From Candidatus Gastranaerophilales bacterium (GTDB taxonomy: Bacteria > Cyanobacteriota > Vampirovibrionia > Gastranaerophilales > Gastranaerophilaceae): a stretch of 64,000 nt of DNA. Position numbers and translations under genes: made by a program. The notes beneath the pieces were generated by a model, which had not been told where the DNA came from, did no database searches, and saw nothing but the letters and a program-made list of their open reading frames with translations. The DNA lies in assembly GCA_944323165.1 (NCBI GenBank), contig CALURK010000007.1, positions 37,289-101,288 of the forward strand, in the 5' to 3' direction. Within the stretch, counting starts at the first letter, position 1, and every line of letters starts with the position of its first letter. Below, piece after piece: positions 43,013-53,388 of the stretch.

Positions 43013-45693
43013 AAATCCATTACAAACTCCATATCATCAGATTTTACGTTTAATAAGAATTTATGAGTACCTATTCTTACGATATAACGAACAGTTCCGT
43101 CATCTAATTTTTCAGCAATTCTTGTTTGTAACTTTTCTGTCTTTAACGTTTCATAAGATTTAATTTTAAAAATTCTATCACCAACAAAACCTAAAACTGC
43201 ATACCCGTTATCGTTTTTTGCGAGATAACACCCCATATTTTCATTAAATTTAGATGCGCTTACAATAGAATATCTTTCATCCTCAAAAACGCAAAAATCA
43301 GGAATTGGGATTTTATTTTCTTCTACCTTCTTACCCGCAGGTGAAGTCTGTTTTTTCTCAGCACGTTTTGCTTGTCTTTTGGTTTCATAACTCTTTATCA
43401 TATTCAAAAGCTTTTGTACTTCACTTTCTTTTTCTTCCGTATCGGAAATGTTTGGAACATCTTCTCCAACTTCTGCTATAGAATTTGTTGTATCCTCTTT
43501 AGGATTATCTTGCTCCTCACCTTCTATAGAATTTGAAGTCGTGTCTTCTGAATTTGATGAACTCTCGGATTTATTCGCATGATTATCCTTATCCAAATCT
43601 ACATATTTGCCGTCATAAAGAGTTTCAAAGTCATTCTTTTCTGTATCTTTTACCTCTGGAACTTCTTCTTCATTAATTATCTCAAAATTATCTCCAAACT
43701 GATCAAACTCAGCTTGCATGTCTGAAACCGACGGCGTAGACTCTACGTCGTTAAGCACTTCAAAATCTCTCGTTCCGTCATCAAAAGGTTTGAATGTAAC
43801 ATTTGTTATGTTACGAAGCAAAGCTTCTTCATCAACTTTAACTTCTTCCTGTTCTGGCGTTTCATATTTCTCAGGATGTTTTAACATATCTTCCAAATCC
43901 GGCAACTCGTTAGAAATAGACATTTTTTGCACATCATAGCTTGTGTCTGCATATTGTATTTCATCGGAAGGACGTGATTTATAAGCTTCTTCATTGTTAA
44001 TTTCTTTGGAAAGATCCGGTAAATCCGTATTCAATTTTAAGGTATTTACATCATATCCCTCACTATAATATACAACTTGCGGTTTTACTTCTGACTCAAT
44101 TTTTCTTCCGCCTTGTTTCTTCAACGCCTCAGATAAATCAGGAAGCATATCTTTTACATTTAATGTTAACAACTCTGAAGTTTTGTGAGGTTTTGCTTTT
44201 TGCTTGGCTATCTCATCCTGCATTTCCTGCATTCTACTTGGATTAGTCCTTAAATCCGTTAAGAAATCCGAATCTATTTCGACATTTATTATTTTCTTTA
44301 ATGCCTCAATATCTTCCTTTGTAAAAGTTATGTTTCTCTCAAGAGTGTAAGTGGTTACAAATTTTTCAAGTAACTCAAGAGTAGATGGCTTCTTTTCCTT
44401 CTCAGATGACGGCAAAAACTCTGATGCATTACGAAGCGTTTCATCACTTATTTCGGATTTCATCAAGGTTTCTATCTTTTCTACATCATCTTTTGTAAAC
44501 TCTAATGTATTATCATTAATATATTTGTTATAAAGCTCTTCATTAATTCCTTGTTCTTCCGGCTCATTTTCAACAGCTTCTTCGTCAAGACTAAACGAAC
44601 TTAGAAAATCTTCTAAAGCTTCATTAACCGGCTCTTCTGAACTTGATTCCTCAGTTTGCTTATTCTGCTCGTTTAATAACTCATCTAAATCAACAACATT
44701 TTCAACCTCAGGAACATTTGTCGGCTCTTCAGGTTCTAATTCTTCTGACACCTCGACTTCAGACTGTACAGGCATTTTCATCGGACGCTTGTATTGCCTG
44801 TCTAAATTACTTATTGTTGTATTTATTTGAGGTTTTTCTTTCTTTTTAGCAGAAGCTTTGTTATCATCATCTACATCATAATCCGAGCGCTCACCTGTAA
44901 TTTCTACCAGCTTATCGCGCGCTTTTAGCATCAAAAATACAGAAGTTGCTATAACAAAGGCAATGCCTAATATCATATATATGATTTCTTGATGAGTTGC
45001 AGTTTTTTTCTCTTTATTTATATCATCTATAGTTAACGCCCCTGAAGACCGATAACCGGAACGAACATTGGAAGCTTTCGTTGATGGTTGAAATTGCTGC
45101 ATGGTTTTGTTTATATCAACAGAACCTGTCTGATCTACACCGCTGCTGGAGCGAATACTATTTGTTTGCCTTGCGCGCCCTGCAGATTCTTTATCAAAAT
45201 TTTGAGTTGAATTACCGTTATTTACACCACTTTCAGCAGACTCAGAAACCTCAGATGATGATCTTTCTGCTGTCGTTGATATTTTCTCCGGCTCTTTTGA
45301 TGTCGTTGCTACATATATTTCCTTCTTAATTGATAAAGACGCATTATTTCGAACTCTGATTATTATTTTGGTGTAACCGTCAGAACTCGTTGTATATGGC
45401 ATTGTTTTTACATCTATACTCTCTATATTAGTTCCTAAATCAGGGAGCTTTGAGATTTCACTATTCACTTCCGGCAACATTATTACGTAAGTTTTTTCGT
45501 CCAGACGTACCGGGGCAATATCTCTATTATATTGTTCTTTGGTTAACAAAGTCACACCGATAAAATCAGCCGATACTGAACTGATTTTCATGGACATAAG
45601 ACTATTTTTATAATTTTCTGCGCCAAAAGCTCCAACTACCGTTACTACTGAAGCCAGAACTAATGCCAACGTTCTCTTCTTAAAATGCTTCAT
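43006..45693 (-). CDS. FimV-like membrane protein with a large acidic cytoplasmic region
   Basis: An 895-residue protein: signal-anchor N-terminus (MKHFKKRTLALVLASVV), about 230 extracytoplasmic residues, one transmembrane helix (IIYMILGIAFVIATSVFLML) and some 620 cytoplasmic residues that are strongly acidic. Inside are two similar roughly 30-residue units beginning TLEFTKDDVEKIETL and NITFTKEDIEALKKI, and three LPDL motifs (MLPDLSEAL, LPDLSKEI, LPDLEDML). A C-terminal folded domain of about 100 residues (CVFEDERYSIVSASKFN) follows. Architecture recalls FimV/HubP polar hubs, but no LysM or TPR is seen. TAAAAT lies 7 bases before ATG 45693. Confidence 0.6.
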   Translation of the reverse strand: MKHFKKRTLALVLASVVTVVGAFGAENYKNSLMSMKISSVSADFIGVTLLTKEQYNRDIAPVRLDEKTYVIMLPEVNSEISKLPDLGTNIESIDVKTMPYTTSSDGYTKIIIRVRNNASLSIKKEIYVATTSKEPEKISTTAERSSSEVSESAESGVNNGNSTQNFDKESAGRARQTNSIRSSSGVDQTGSVDINKTMQQFQPSTKASNVRSGYRSSGALTIDDINKEKKTATHQEIIYMILGIAFVIATSVFLMLKARDKLVEITGERSDYDVDDDNKASAKKKEKPQINTTISNLDRQYKRPMKMPVQSEVEVSEELEPEEPTNVPEVENVVDLDELLNEQNKQTEESSSEEPVNEALEDFLSSFSLDEEAVENEPEEQGINEELYNKYINDNTLEFTKDDVEKIETLMKSEISDETLRNASEFLPSSEKEKKPSTLELLEKFVTTYTLERNITFTKEDIEALKKIINVEIDSDFLTDLRTNPSRMQEMQDEIAKQKAKPHKTSELLTLNVKDMLPDLSEALKKQGGRKIESEVKPQVVYYSEGYDVNTLKLNTDLPDLSKEINNEEAYKSRPSDEIQYADTSYDVQKMSISNELPDLEDMLKHPEKYETPEQEEVKVDEEALLRNITNVTFKPFDDGTRDFEVLNDVESTPSVSDMQAEFDQFGDNFEIINEEEVPEVKDTEKNDFETLYDGKYVDLDKDNHANKSESSSNSEDTTSNSIEGEEQDNPKEDTTNSIAEVGEDVPNISDTEEKESEVQKLLNMIKSYETKRQAKRAEKKQTSPAGKKVEENKIPIPDFCVFEDERYSIVSASKFNENMGCYLAKNDNGYAVLGFVGDRIFKIKSYETLKTEKLQTRIAEKLDDGTVRYIVRIGTHKFLLNVKSDDMEFVMDLC

Positions 45694-45742
45694 ATACGCT
45701 ATTTTATCATAATTTAACAAAACTACATATACATTATTTAAA

Positions 45743-46741
45743 CTACATATCTGTTACAATAATTCCCTTATCAGAAGTTATTTTATCCACATTCAAAACG
45801 GTATATAAAGAACCGTTATAAATTAATTCTTGCGAATAATATCCATCTCCCGATTCTATAGTGTCATTTTGCTGAAACTCAAAAAGCTCGTTTATTTTAT
45901 CTATTAATAAAGCCAATTTTAATTCATTACACTTTACAATGATAACGGGCTTTTTGTCTAAAGCTTTTTCAGACGGCAAATTCAAGAATTTTTTCAAATT
46001 CAAAACCGTAATATAGTCCCCCCTGAGGTTCATAATCCCTTCAATAAAGTCAGGCGTGCCGGGAACTCTTGTTATCGTTGTATCTTTTAAAACCTCTTTT
46101 ACGAGGCTCAACTCTATACAATATGAATCAGAATTAAGATTAAAAGAAATATATTTATTCTTAGCGTGCAGCTCTCCTGACGCTAATTTAAGACTTGACT
46201 TGCTTGCTATAGCCAAAGTCCTTTTTTTCATAATATTTTTCGAAGCTTCATCCTGTGGGAACAAAGATAATATATCAACATCTCTACCCATATCATGCTG
46301 TTTTAATAAATTCTCAATCGCATAGATATTGATAATGAAAATTGTTTCCTGATTATATTTGTACAAAGATTCAACAATTGTCTTATTGTCCACGAAAGGA
46401 ATTGCATCGACTTGAGAAGCATCAAACGGCAAAATTCCGAGAACCTTGTCTGTTATAACTCCAAATATTATTTCATCAGTTTTTATAATCAATAACTCGT
46501 TATTAATATTGTATGGGGGCACTTCAACATTCAAATAAAACCTTATATCAATAATGTTAATAACAAAATTATTATACTTTAAAAGCCCGATAATATTATT
46601 CGGAAGTTTTTGCGGATAATCAAGTTCCGGAAGCTTCATTATCTCAAGAACATTGTCCGTATTAACCGCATACTTGTTATCACCAACACGAAAATATAAG
46701 TGAGTATTTTTCTTTTGCTCAATATAGTTATTGCTGCTCAT
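45743..46741 (-). CDS. Protein with two CheW domains
   Basis: A 332-residue protein of two CheW-like domains (about 14-155 and 200-325), each with FRVGDNKYAV- or FNLNSDSYCIEL-type openings and GIMNLRGDYITVLNL in the second. CheW domains couple receptors to CheA. It starts 14 bases inside the REC-GGDEF gene, showing coupled translation. I start at ATG 46741 because the longer frame (to 46792) lies fully within the upstream gene. The chemotaxis-like system has no other CheW here. Confidence 0.85.
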   Translation of the reverse strand: MSSNNYIEQKKNTHLYFRVGDNKYAVNTDNVLEIMKLPELDYPQKLPNNIIGLLKYNNFVINIIDIRFYLNVEVPPYNINNELLIIKTDEIIFGVITDKVLGILPFDASQVDAIPFVDNKTIVESLYKYNQETIFIINIYAIENLLKQHDMGRDVDILSLFPQDEASKNIMKKRTLAIASKSSLKLASGELHAKNKYISFNLNSDSYCIELSLVKEVLKDTTITRVPGTPDFIEGIMNLRGDYITVLNLKKFLNLPSEKALDKKPVIIVKCNELKLALLIDKINELFEFQQNDTIESGDGYYSQELIYNGSLYTVLNVDKITSDKGIIVTDM

Positions 46742-48182
46742 ACAAGATAACCCTGTTTCTTCCACTCTCTTTTGCTTTATACAAAGCCTCATCCGCAGAC
46801 TTTAACATCTCAGCAGGAGAATTAAACTCCGGATAATTCATCGTCAAACCGATACTAACAGTAACTTTTGATTTTACCCCGTTATATTCAAAATCATATT
46901 CTTCTACAGTTCTTCTCAATCTCTGTACAGGAATAATAGCACCCTCTATATTTGTTTCAGGCATTATCATAATCATTTCTTCTCCGCCATATCTGTACAA
47001 CAAATCAGTTTTTCTGAATGCAGCTTTCATTAAATCAGCCACTGTCTTGAGAACATAATCTCCATATTGGTGTCCATAAGTGTCATTAACTTTTTTGAAA
47101 AAGTCTATATCCAAAATCGCAAGACTGAAATCTGACGGATGTCTTTTTGTTCTGTTATACTCTTGCTCCAAGCTTATTTCGAACTGACGCCTGTTATACA
47201 ATCCGGTTAAGCCATCCAATACAGACATAAATTCTTTTTCGGTATATTGATACTTCATCTTGAATATTGCCAAAAGCTCACTTATCATGATGTCGAAATA
47301 CCTGAATGAAGCATAATCCATATCTTGACGGGTATAGAAACAAATACCGCCAATAAGCTTTTTATCAAAAATAAGCGGAATAATTATTTTGGAAGTTAAG
47401 TCAGTAAATTTATAATCCAATTCTTTTCCCAGAAGAATTCTAACAACTTCAAATTTAGCGTTCTTAACAGATTTATATTCTTCCATCTTTCTGAAGAAAT
47501 CATACTGAACATCAGAGAGCAGACTTTTACTTAAATTTCTTCCAAGAGTATCTATATAAAGAATATTTTCCGCAAATTCATCCGGCGAAGAAAAATATAT
47601 ACCTGCAACAGAATATTCTACAAAAGAGCTTAAAAGAGAAAAGAGTTTTTCTACCAATACTCTTTCATAATTCATGAAATCGCTTAAATTTCTAAATTCA
47701 TTTGCAAAAACCGATTTTAGCAATAAGTCATTTAAAATAGTATTCAGCCTTACTTGGGCAGAATCAGGAGAAGATTTAGCAGTCAAAGCCGCTTTATATT
47801 CCTCAGTCAGAGGGTACCTTCTGAGAGTTGCCTTAATATTTCTTACAAGCTCATTCATATCAATTGATTTTGACAAAAACAACTGTGCACCAGCCTTTTT
47901 GCCCCAAAAACTATCAATTTTCTTATCCAGCACCGTAAGTAAAATAACCGGAATTTTCTTAATTTCGTCAACATTTTTAATCATTCGACAAAGTTGATAC
48001 CCGTCAATCACCGGCATCATAATATCCGATACAACAACATCAGGAACATATTCAAAAATTTTCTTATAAGCTTCACCACCATTAGTAGCGGTTTCAACAT
48101 CAAAACCGTTTTCAATAAGCCCATCTCTTAAAAACTTTAACTGAGTATCGCTATCTTCTACTAATAAAATTTTTGCAGCCAT
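46728..48182 (-). CDS. REC-GGDEF diguanylate cyclase response regulator
   Basis: A 484-residue protein: receiver domain (1-125) with phospho-acceptor Asp in VVVSDIMMPVIDGY, a helical/GAF-like central region (about 150-310) and a GGDEF domain. The active site is RYGGEEMIMI (GGEEM variant), which is permitted in GGDEF enzymes. An I-site (RKTD, RxxD) sits five residues before it, so feedback inhibition by c-di-GMP is expected. It is the first gene of the minus-strand cluster and shares a short intergenic region with the MCP gene. Confidence 0.9.
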   Translation of the reverse strand: MAAKILLVEDSDTQLKFLRDGLIENGFDVETATNGGEAYKKIFEYVPDVVVSDIMMPVIDGYQLCRMIKNVDEIKKIPVILLTVLDKKIDSFWGKKAGAQLFLSKSIDMNELVRNIKATLRRYPLTEEYKAALTAKSSPDSAQVRLNTILNDLLLKSVFANEFRNLSDFMNYERVLVEKLFSLLSSFVEYSVAGIYFSSPDEFAENILYIDTLGRNLSKSLLSDVQYDFFRKMEEYKSVKNAKFEVVRILLGKELDYKFTDLTSKIIIPLIFDKKLIGGICFYTRQDMDYASFRYFDIMISELLAIFKMKYQYTEKEFMSVLDGLTGLYNRRQFEISLEQEYNRTKRHPSDFSLAILDIDFFKKVNDTYGHQYGDYVLKTVADLMKAAFRKTDLLYRYGGEEMIMIMPETNIEGAIIPVQRLRRTVEEYDFEYNGVKSKVTVSIGLTMNYPEFNSPAEMLKSADEALYKAKESGRNRVILYEQQ

Positions 48183-48265
48183 ATATTTATATATTCCAAT
48201 TTTACCAATTTTAGTATAAAATGATTATATAATAAAATCATAAAAAAAACTATAGGAGAGAAGAA

Positions 48266-49312
48266 GTGCAAAGTGAATTCAAAATTGGCTTAAAACAGAA
48301 ATTTAATATAAAATGTGCCTTGGACACTACTGTATTCATAATAGCTTGCTTGCTATTTTTATTTTTCGCAAAAATAAATCACGTTACATTATATGACACC
48401 GTGGCATTTTTAGCCATAGTAGCAGCCCTGTATTTAACAGTTCATATACTAACAAAGCAGTGGATGCAGCGTTCCATACGCGAAGTTGTATTTTTGCAAT
48501 CAAATTCCTTATCCGAAGCTACAACGGAGTTTGCAGAAGCACTTGGTTCGCAAAAACACATTTCAGACAATCTGGCAAGCAATGCAAAAGTGCTTTCTAA
48601 TTTAATAGAAAGACTTAAGCTGCTGGCAGAAGAAAGTTATAACACAACAAAAAATGCAGAAAAACAAGTAAATCAATCCATCAATTTTTCACAAAAAGAG
48701 CACGATTCAATCTCTTCAAATGCTGAAAAAATGTTAATATTAAGGCAAAAAATACAAATGATAGCCGAATTAATTCTTGAATTATCCGAACATTCACAGC
48801 AAATCGGAAGCACAATCAGCGTAGTAGATGATATCGCAGAACAAACCAACATGTTAGCTTTGAATGCCGCAGTAGAAGCAGCAAGAGCAGGTGAGCACGG
48901 AAAAGGTTTCGCAGTTGTTGCAGGTGAAATCAGGAAACTTGCAGATGAATCTAAGCAAGCAATCACAAAAATTTCATCACTTACAAACAACATTCAATGC
49001 ACAACAAATTCTACAGTTATGGCGACAGAAGAAGGTTCTAAAGAAATTGAATCAGTTGTAAAAGATATTAATGTAGTTTCCTCCAACTCAGAAACTTTGT
49101 TAAATCTGATAAAAGAAATATTAGATTCATTAGATATACTTAACCAAAATGCTAAGAAACAGAATGACATTATAGAGAGATTAAACGCTCTTGATGAAGA
49201 AACTTCAAGTATAGCAGAGAACCTTTCTCAAACGACATTAACTAATTCTGAAAAAATTTCAAGGTTGAATAATTTGTCATTAGACATTAAAAATTCCGCT
49301 ATTGACAATTAA
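48266..49312 (+). CDS. Minimal methyl-accepting chemotaxis protein
   Basis: A 348-residue MCP. Two transmembrane helices (about 15-35 and 38-60) are joined by only a few residues, so there is no periplasmic sensor domain. The signalling tip is well kept ([40 protein letters not shown]). It starts with GTG preceded by GGAGAG. It is cotranscribed with cheA, 23 bases away. With no ligand domain it might sense membrane or cytoplasmic signals, or act via partner proteins. Confidence 0.9.
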   Translation: MQSEFKIGLKQKFNIKCALDTTVFIIACLLFLFFAKINHVTLYDTVAFLAIVAALYLTVHILTKQWMQRSIREVVFLQSNSLSEATTEFAEALGSQKHISDNLASNAKVLSNLIERLKLLAEESYNTTKNAEKQVNQSINFSQKEHDSISSNAEKMLILRQKIQMIAELILELSEHSQQIGSTISVVDDIAEQTNMLALNAAVEAARAGEHGKGFAVVAGEIRKLADESKQAITKISSLTNNIQCTTNSTVMATEEGSKEIESVVKDINVVSSNSETLLNLIKEILDSLDILNQNAKKQNDIIERLNALDEETSSIAENLSQTTLTNSEKISRLNNLSLDIKNSAIDN

Positions 49313-49335
49313 AATACAAAAAGAGGAGCGGCATT

Positions 49336-52299
49336 TTGGATTTTTCAGATAATGATACTAACAAGGAAATGTTTGTAATTTTCCAAGGCGAATCGGAAGA
49401 AATTCTTGATCGTTTGTTCAATAATCTTGACGCTTTGGAACAAACTCCTGCAAATAAAGAGCTTATCTCCAACATTTATCGTGATTTACACAGCCTCAAA
49501 GGTGCTGTGAAAATGGTTGGATTTAATAACATTCAAGTTATATTTCATAAATTGGAAGACATTTTTGATGCACTCAACAATGATGAATTTAGTTTAAACC
49601 ATGACATTATCAACATAATGTACAAAAGTCTGGAAGTAGCTTCAAAATATTTACAAGAATCAATAAAGAATTGCAGAGAAATTATAGATGATGAATATCC
49701 TGTCACAATATCAAATCTTGAATACATAATGGAAACCGAAAAAAATGAACAAACATTTCGCAAAAACGAAACAATTGTATCCTCAATATCAGACGTAGTC
49801 GACAGAAGTTCAAATAATACTGCCGCTTCACATCAAGAAGAAATTAACAGTTCATTTAACAATTGTTTTGAAATTATTGATGGAATCGTTCCTGAAGAAG
49901 AAACACAGGATATTGTGCTATTAAAAGAAGAAGTACAAAAAATTCATGAGTTTTTTGTAGACTCAAACTTATACGAAGTAAAAACATCATTAGAGAATAT
50001 TCTTGCAAAAATTGATTTTGTAATGAATGCCACAAACACATTAACCATAAGCGAAATTCTTGAACTAAGAAACGAATTAAGTTCTGCTGCCGCAAAATTT
50101 ACCACATCTTGTATCGAAAAAGAAGATAGCGGTTTAACATTTTTTGATGTAGCAGAAAAAATGACAATGCTTCAAGGAAGCAGTATTTACGCTAAGGAAA
50201 TCGAAGACAATATTGTTCAGTTGAAAGAAAACGTAGATGATCCGAATATTCTTGAAATAATCGGCATGATTACTGACATTCTTCATTTCATAACCGATAA
50301 TTCTGTTCAGTTAGAAGAACAAATGACCCTCACCCTCAAGAGTGCCGTAGAATATTGCGCATCACCAAATGAAAGTATTGATAGCGATTTAATATTACAG
50401 CAGCTTGAAATTATGAAGCAGCTGTTGGAATTAAATTATAAAAAGGATACCGGGGTTAGCGAAATCAAAAACATTTCAACCCAAACCACATCAAGTAATA
50501 AATCAAATTCTTCCACAGAAATAAAAACGCTTCACGTCAACGCTCAAAAGCTGGATTTACTGGTAAACCAGCTTGGAGAATTGATAATTACAAAAATTAA
50601 AACAGAAAAAAATCTTGAAAAAATTGATTCTATTAAAAACGCTAATGAAATTTGTCAGAAAGATTTGCTAAAAACGTCAAATTACTTGAGATATTATAAC
50701 CGCAAATATCTTCAATCCGGCAATACAGACCAATATACCGGCGTTTTTGTAAAGCAAGTATTTTCGCTTCTTCTGGACATAACTCAAAACGTATCCAGAA
50801 CAATATATGACCTGAATTCTCTGTATCGTTCGTCTAAAGAAGATGATATGAAAATGCGTTTAATCATTGATGAGATGGAATCAATGGTGAAAAACATTCG
50901 TGTACTTCCAATATCTACAGTATTCAATTCTTTTTCACGCATGGTTAGAGATATAGCAAACGAAAAAGGTAAGGATATAGACTTTGAAATAGAAGGTAAA
51001 GATACCTGCGCTGATAAAAAGATTATAGAAGAGATTAAAACCCCTCTTATTCATATACTGAGAAACGCTATCGATCACGGAATAGAAACGAAAGAAGAAA
51101 GAATAGCAAACGGTAAAAGTCCTGTAGGCAGAATTCTTTTATCCGCAAAACAGGATGACAACAAAGTTATCATAGATGTATTTGATGACGGTCAAGGTTT
51201 CAATCTTCAAAAAATAAAAGACAGAGCAGTTTCTCGCGGATTTCTAACCCAAGAAGAAATTGATACAATGTCAGATGAAGCTATAATGAATATCATATTC
51301 TGGCCGGGATTTACTACCGGCGATTCCATTACAAGTATTTCAGGACGTGGTATCGGACTTGATGTTGTAAAAACAAAAATTTCACAACTTAACGGTAAAG
51401 TAAAAGTTATTTCCGAATTCGGTAAAGGCAGCTGCGTTCATATCGAAATTCCTGTAACTTTAACAACTCTAAGAGTATTTTTAGTACAAATTTCCGGTCA
51501 AATATTTGCTATACCTATTCAAGTTATCACCACTTTCATATTAAAAAACCAAAATGAAATCAAAACAAATAATGGTATTAGAACAATTCTTTATAACAAC
51601 AACATAATACCTTTATATTATTTGTCTGATATATTAAACTTGGAACCTGCACCAAAAGGCGAAAAAGAAACTATCTTAATTATAGAATCTGACGACAAGA
51701 CCATAGGTTTGATAGTAGATAAGCTTCTTGGAGATCAAGATATTCTTCAGAAAAAATTATCTCCGCCTCTGTACAAAGTAAAAAACATTTCAGGAATTAC
51801 TAACTTGGCATCGGGCGAACTTTGTTTGATATTGAACATGCAAGATATTATGCACTATGACTTCAATAAAGCTGCCCCATCCCCGAACAGTACCAAACTG
51901 TTACCGTCTGATATGCTTTCGTATAAACGCATTCTGGTTGTAGACGATTCAATAACCACAAGAATTATGATCAAAAATATTCTTCTTAATATCGGCTACA
52001 CGGTTGATGCAGTATTAGATGTAGAAGAAGCAATGGTAAAATTGAAATTAAACCATTATGATTTAATAGTGACAGATTTAACAATGCCGAAAATTGACGG
52101 TTATGAATTTATAGAACGACTTAAGAATGATGAGATGTACATGGATATTCCGATTATTGTTATGAGTTCTATGTCAGAGAAAGTGGCTAAAAAGAAACTA
52201 AATACATCCCAAATCGACTTTTACATCACAAAGGATAACTTTGATCAAAACGAATTTGCAAATCAAGTTAAGAAAATTTTAATCAAGTATAACAAATAA
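49336..52299 (+). CDS. CheA-type hybrid histidine kinase with C-terminal receiver
   Basis: A 987-residue CheA: HPt domain (phospho-His52 in DLHSLKGAVKMVG), a long variable region (about 130-405), dimerisation domain (about 405-525), HATPase (HILRNAIDHGIE N-box, FDDGQGF, GRGIGLDVVKTKI), a CheW-like domain (about 715-850) and a REC domain (phospho-Asp914 in IVTDLTMPKIDGY). The TTG start has a GAGGAG site 6 bases upstream. The fusion to REC and a single HPt recalls type IV pilus chemotaxis-type (Chp/Wsp) kinases. Confidence 0.93.
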   Translation: MDFSDNDTNKEMFVIFQGESEEILDRLFNNLDALEQTPANKELISNIYRDLHSLKGAVKMVGFNNIQVIFHKLEDIFDALNNDEFSLNHDIINIMYKSLEVASKYLQESIKNCREIIDDEYPVTISNLEYIMETEKNEQTFRKNETIVSSISDVVDRSSNNTAASHQEEINSSFNNCFEIIDGIVPEEETQDIVLLKEEVQKIHEFFVDSNLYEVKTSLENILAKIDFVMNATNTLTISEILELRNELSSAAAKFTTSCIEKEDSGLTFFDVAEKMTMLQGSSIYAKEIEDNIVQLKENVDDPNILEIIGMITDILHFITDNSVQLEEQMTLTLKSAVEYCASPNESIDSDLILQQLEIMKQLLELNYKKDTGVSEIKNISTQTTSSNKSNSSTEIKTLHVNAQKLDLLVNQLGELIITKIKTEKNLEKIDSIKNANEICQKDLLKTSNYLRYYNRKYLQSGNTDQYTGVFVKQVFSLLLDITQNVSRTIYDLNSLYRSSKEDDMKMRLIIDEMESMVKNIRVLPISTVFNSFSRMVRDIANEKGKDIDFEIEGKDTCADKKIIEEIKTPLIHILRNAIDHGIETKEERIANGKSPVGRILLSAKQDDNKVIIDVFDDGQGFNLQKIKDRAVSRGFLTQEEIDTMSDEAIMNIIFWPGFTTGDSITSISGRGIGLDVVKTKISQLNGKVKVISEFGKGSCVHIEIPVTLTTLRVFLVQISGQIFAIPIQVITTFILKNQNEIKTNNGIRTILYNNNIIPLYYLSDILNLEPAPKGEKETILIIESDDKTIGLIVDKLLGDQDILQKKLSPPLYKVKNISGITNLASGELCLILNMQDIMHYDFNKAAPSPNSTKLLPSDMLSYKRILVVDDSITTRIMIKNILLNIGYTVDAVLDVEEAMVKLKLNHYDLIVTDLTMPKIDGYEFIERLKNDEMYMDIPIIVMSSMSEKVAKKKLNTSQIDFYITKDNFDQNEFANQVKKILIKYNK

Positions 52300-53052
52300 T
52301 TAGAAATGTCTTTTTTCGGGATTTAACAACATTTCAGCAAGTTTGTCAGCACCTTGGAAATCTCTTTGAGCAAGTTTTTCGGCGGCTTTTTCTCTATCAT
52401 AATCAACAAATTGATGTTCAAAAACGCACTTTCCAGCCTTAACATCAACTAGTAAATAACAAGCAAAAGGTATACCTTGTTGAGTAAAAAATGGTCTGCC
52501 AATACTTCCATCATTAACAACAGTTTTTTTACTCTCAGTCTGAAACCCGCACGGAATATGAGTATGTCCGCATAATATAACATCAGCATCAACATTTACA
52601 AGCATTTTTTCAACTTCATCAATCGGTGTATCAGGCAGAATATCCTCATTATTTTTCCTAGGAGAACCGTGTACCAAAAGGAATTTTACACCTTCTGCTT
52701 CAACTTCCTTTTGTATAGGCAAGTTGCGCAAAAACTTCTTCTCAAGCGGATTTAAAATAGAAACATCACTTTTCAAAGCTTCTGCCATAATCGGAGCATT
52801 CTCTTTTAGCTTATTATAAAGTTCTTCAGAATAATCGGCAATCATTAGGTCTGTATTTCCCTGAATCATAGTAAATTTAGGATTATCCTTTCTATTCATA
52901 AAATACTGAACCGCCCAATCAGGTTCCGGACCTGCCATCGCGTAATCGCCGAGAACAAAAATCTTTTCACACTCTTTTTTTTCAATATCAGCCATAACAG
53001 CCTCAATTGCTTCCATATTACCATGTATGTCAGAAATTACAGCAATTTTCAT
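52300..53052 (-). CDS. Calcineurin-like metallophosphoesterase
   Basis: A 250-residue metallophosphoesterase. Metal ligands are in MKIAVISDIHGN (D8, H10), VLGDYAMAG (D37), MIQGNTD (N67) and the C-terminal LCGHTHIP. Family members include YfcE and serine/threonine-type phosphodiesterases; substrate cannot be said. The stop is next to the cheA stop, convergent, without a gap. No clear promoter is seen. Confidence 0.85.
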   Translation of the reverse strand: MKIAVISDIHGNMEAIEAVMADIEKKECEKIFVLGDYAMAGPEPDWAVQYFMNRKDNPKFTMIQGNTDLMIADYSEELYNKLKENAPIMAEALKSDVSILNPLEKKFLRNLPIQKEVEAEGVKFLLVHGSPRKNNEDILPDTPIDEVEKMLVNVDADVILCGHTHIPCGFQTESKKTVVNDGSIGRPFFTQQGIPFACYLLVDVKAGKCVFEHQFVDYDREKAAEKLAQRDFQGADKLAEMLLNPEKRHF

Positions 53053-53067
53053 TTTTTATCCCCTTTT

Positions 53068-53304
53068 TTATAAATCTACTTTTGAAACATCAATCAATTC
53101 CACCAGACTCATTCCCAAAGCCTTTGCTATTTTATCTAAAGTATCTACCGTAGGAGAACTTTCACCACGCTCTATTGCCCCAATAGAATTTTTGTTCAAA
53201 CCTGACATAAAAGCTAAACTTTCTTGTGAAATCTTGTTCTTAGTCCTCAAAAGCCTTATTTTTATACCAATTTTACTACTCAAAGAATCTTTCATACTCG
53301 TCAT
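53068..53304 (-). CDS. Small XRE-type regulator
   Basis: A 78-residue, single-domain HTH_3 protein: IGIKIRLLRTKNKISQESLAFMSG (helices 1-2) and LNKNSIGAIERGESSPTVDTL (recognition helix). The stop lies 15 bases before the phosphoesterase gene. On the divergent side the small gene at 53389 has a strong promoter; CTAGxATAATAG occurs on both strands in between (about 53309-53320 and 53366-53377), a possible operator pair. Confidence 0.8.
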   Translation of the reverse strand: MTSMKDSLSSKIGIKIRLLRTKNKISQESLAFMSGLNKNSIGAIERGESSPTVDTLDKIAKALGMSLVELIDVSKVDL

Positions 53305-53325
53305 ATTAACTATTATTCTAGTCTA

Positions 53326-53354
53326 TTGACATACTTTATTCAATTTAGTAAAAT
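53326..53354 (+). promoter_or_regulatory. Strong promoter for the small divergent gene
   Basis: TTGACA (53326-53331), 17-base spacer, TAAAAT (53349-53354). A possible second -10 TATAAT lies at 53370-53375. The TTG/ATG starts of the longer frame (53326 and 53359) fall upstream of the predicted transcription start and are rejected. Confidence 0.7.
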
Positions 53355-53388
53355 AGTTATGTTAACTAGTATAATAGGTGCTAATATA

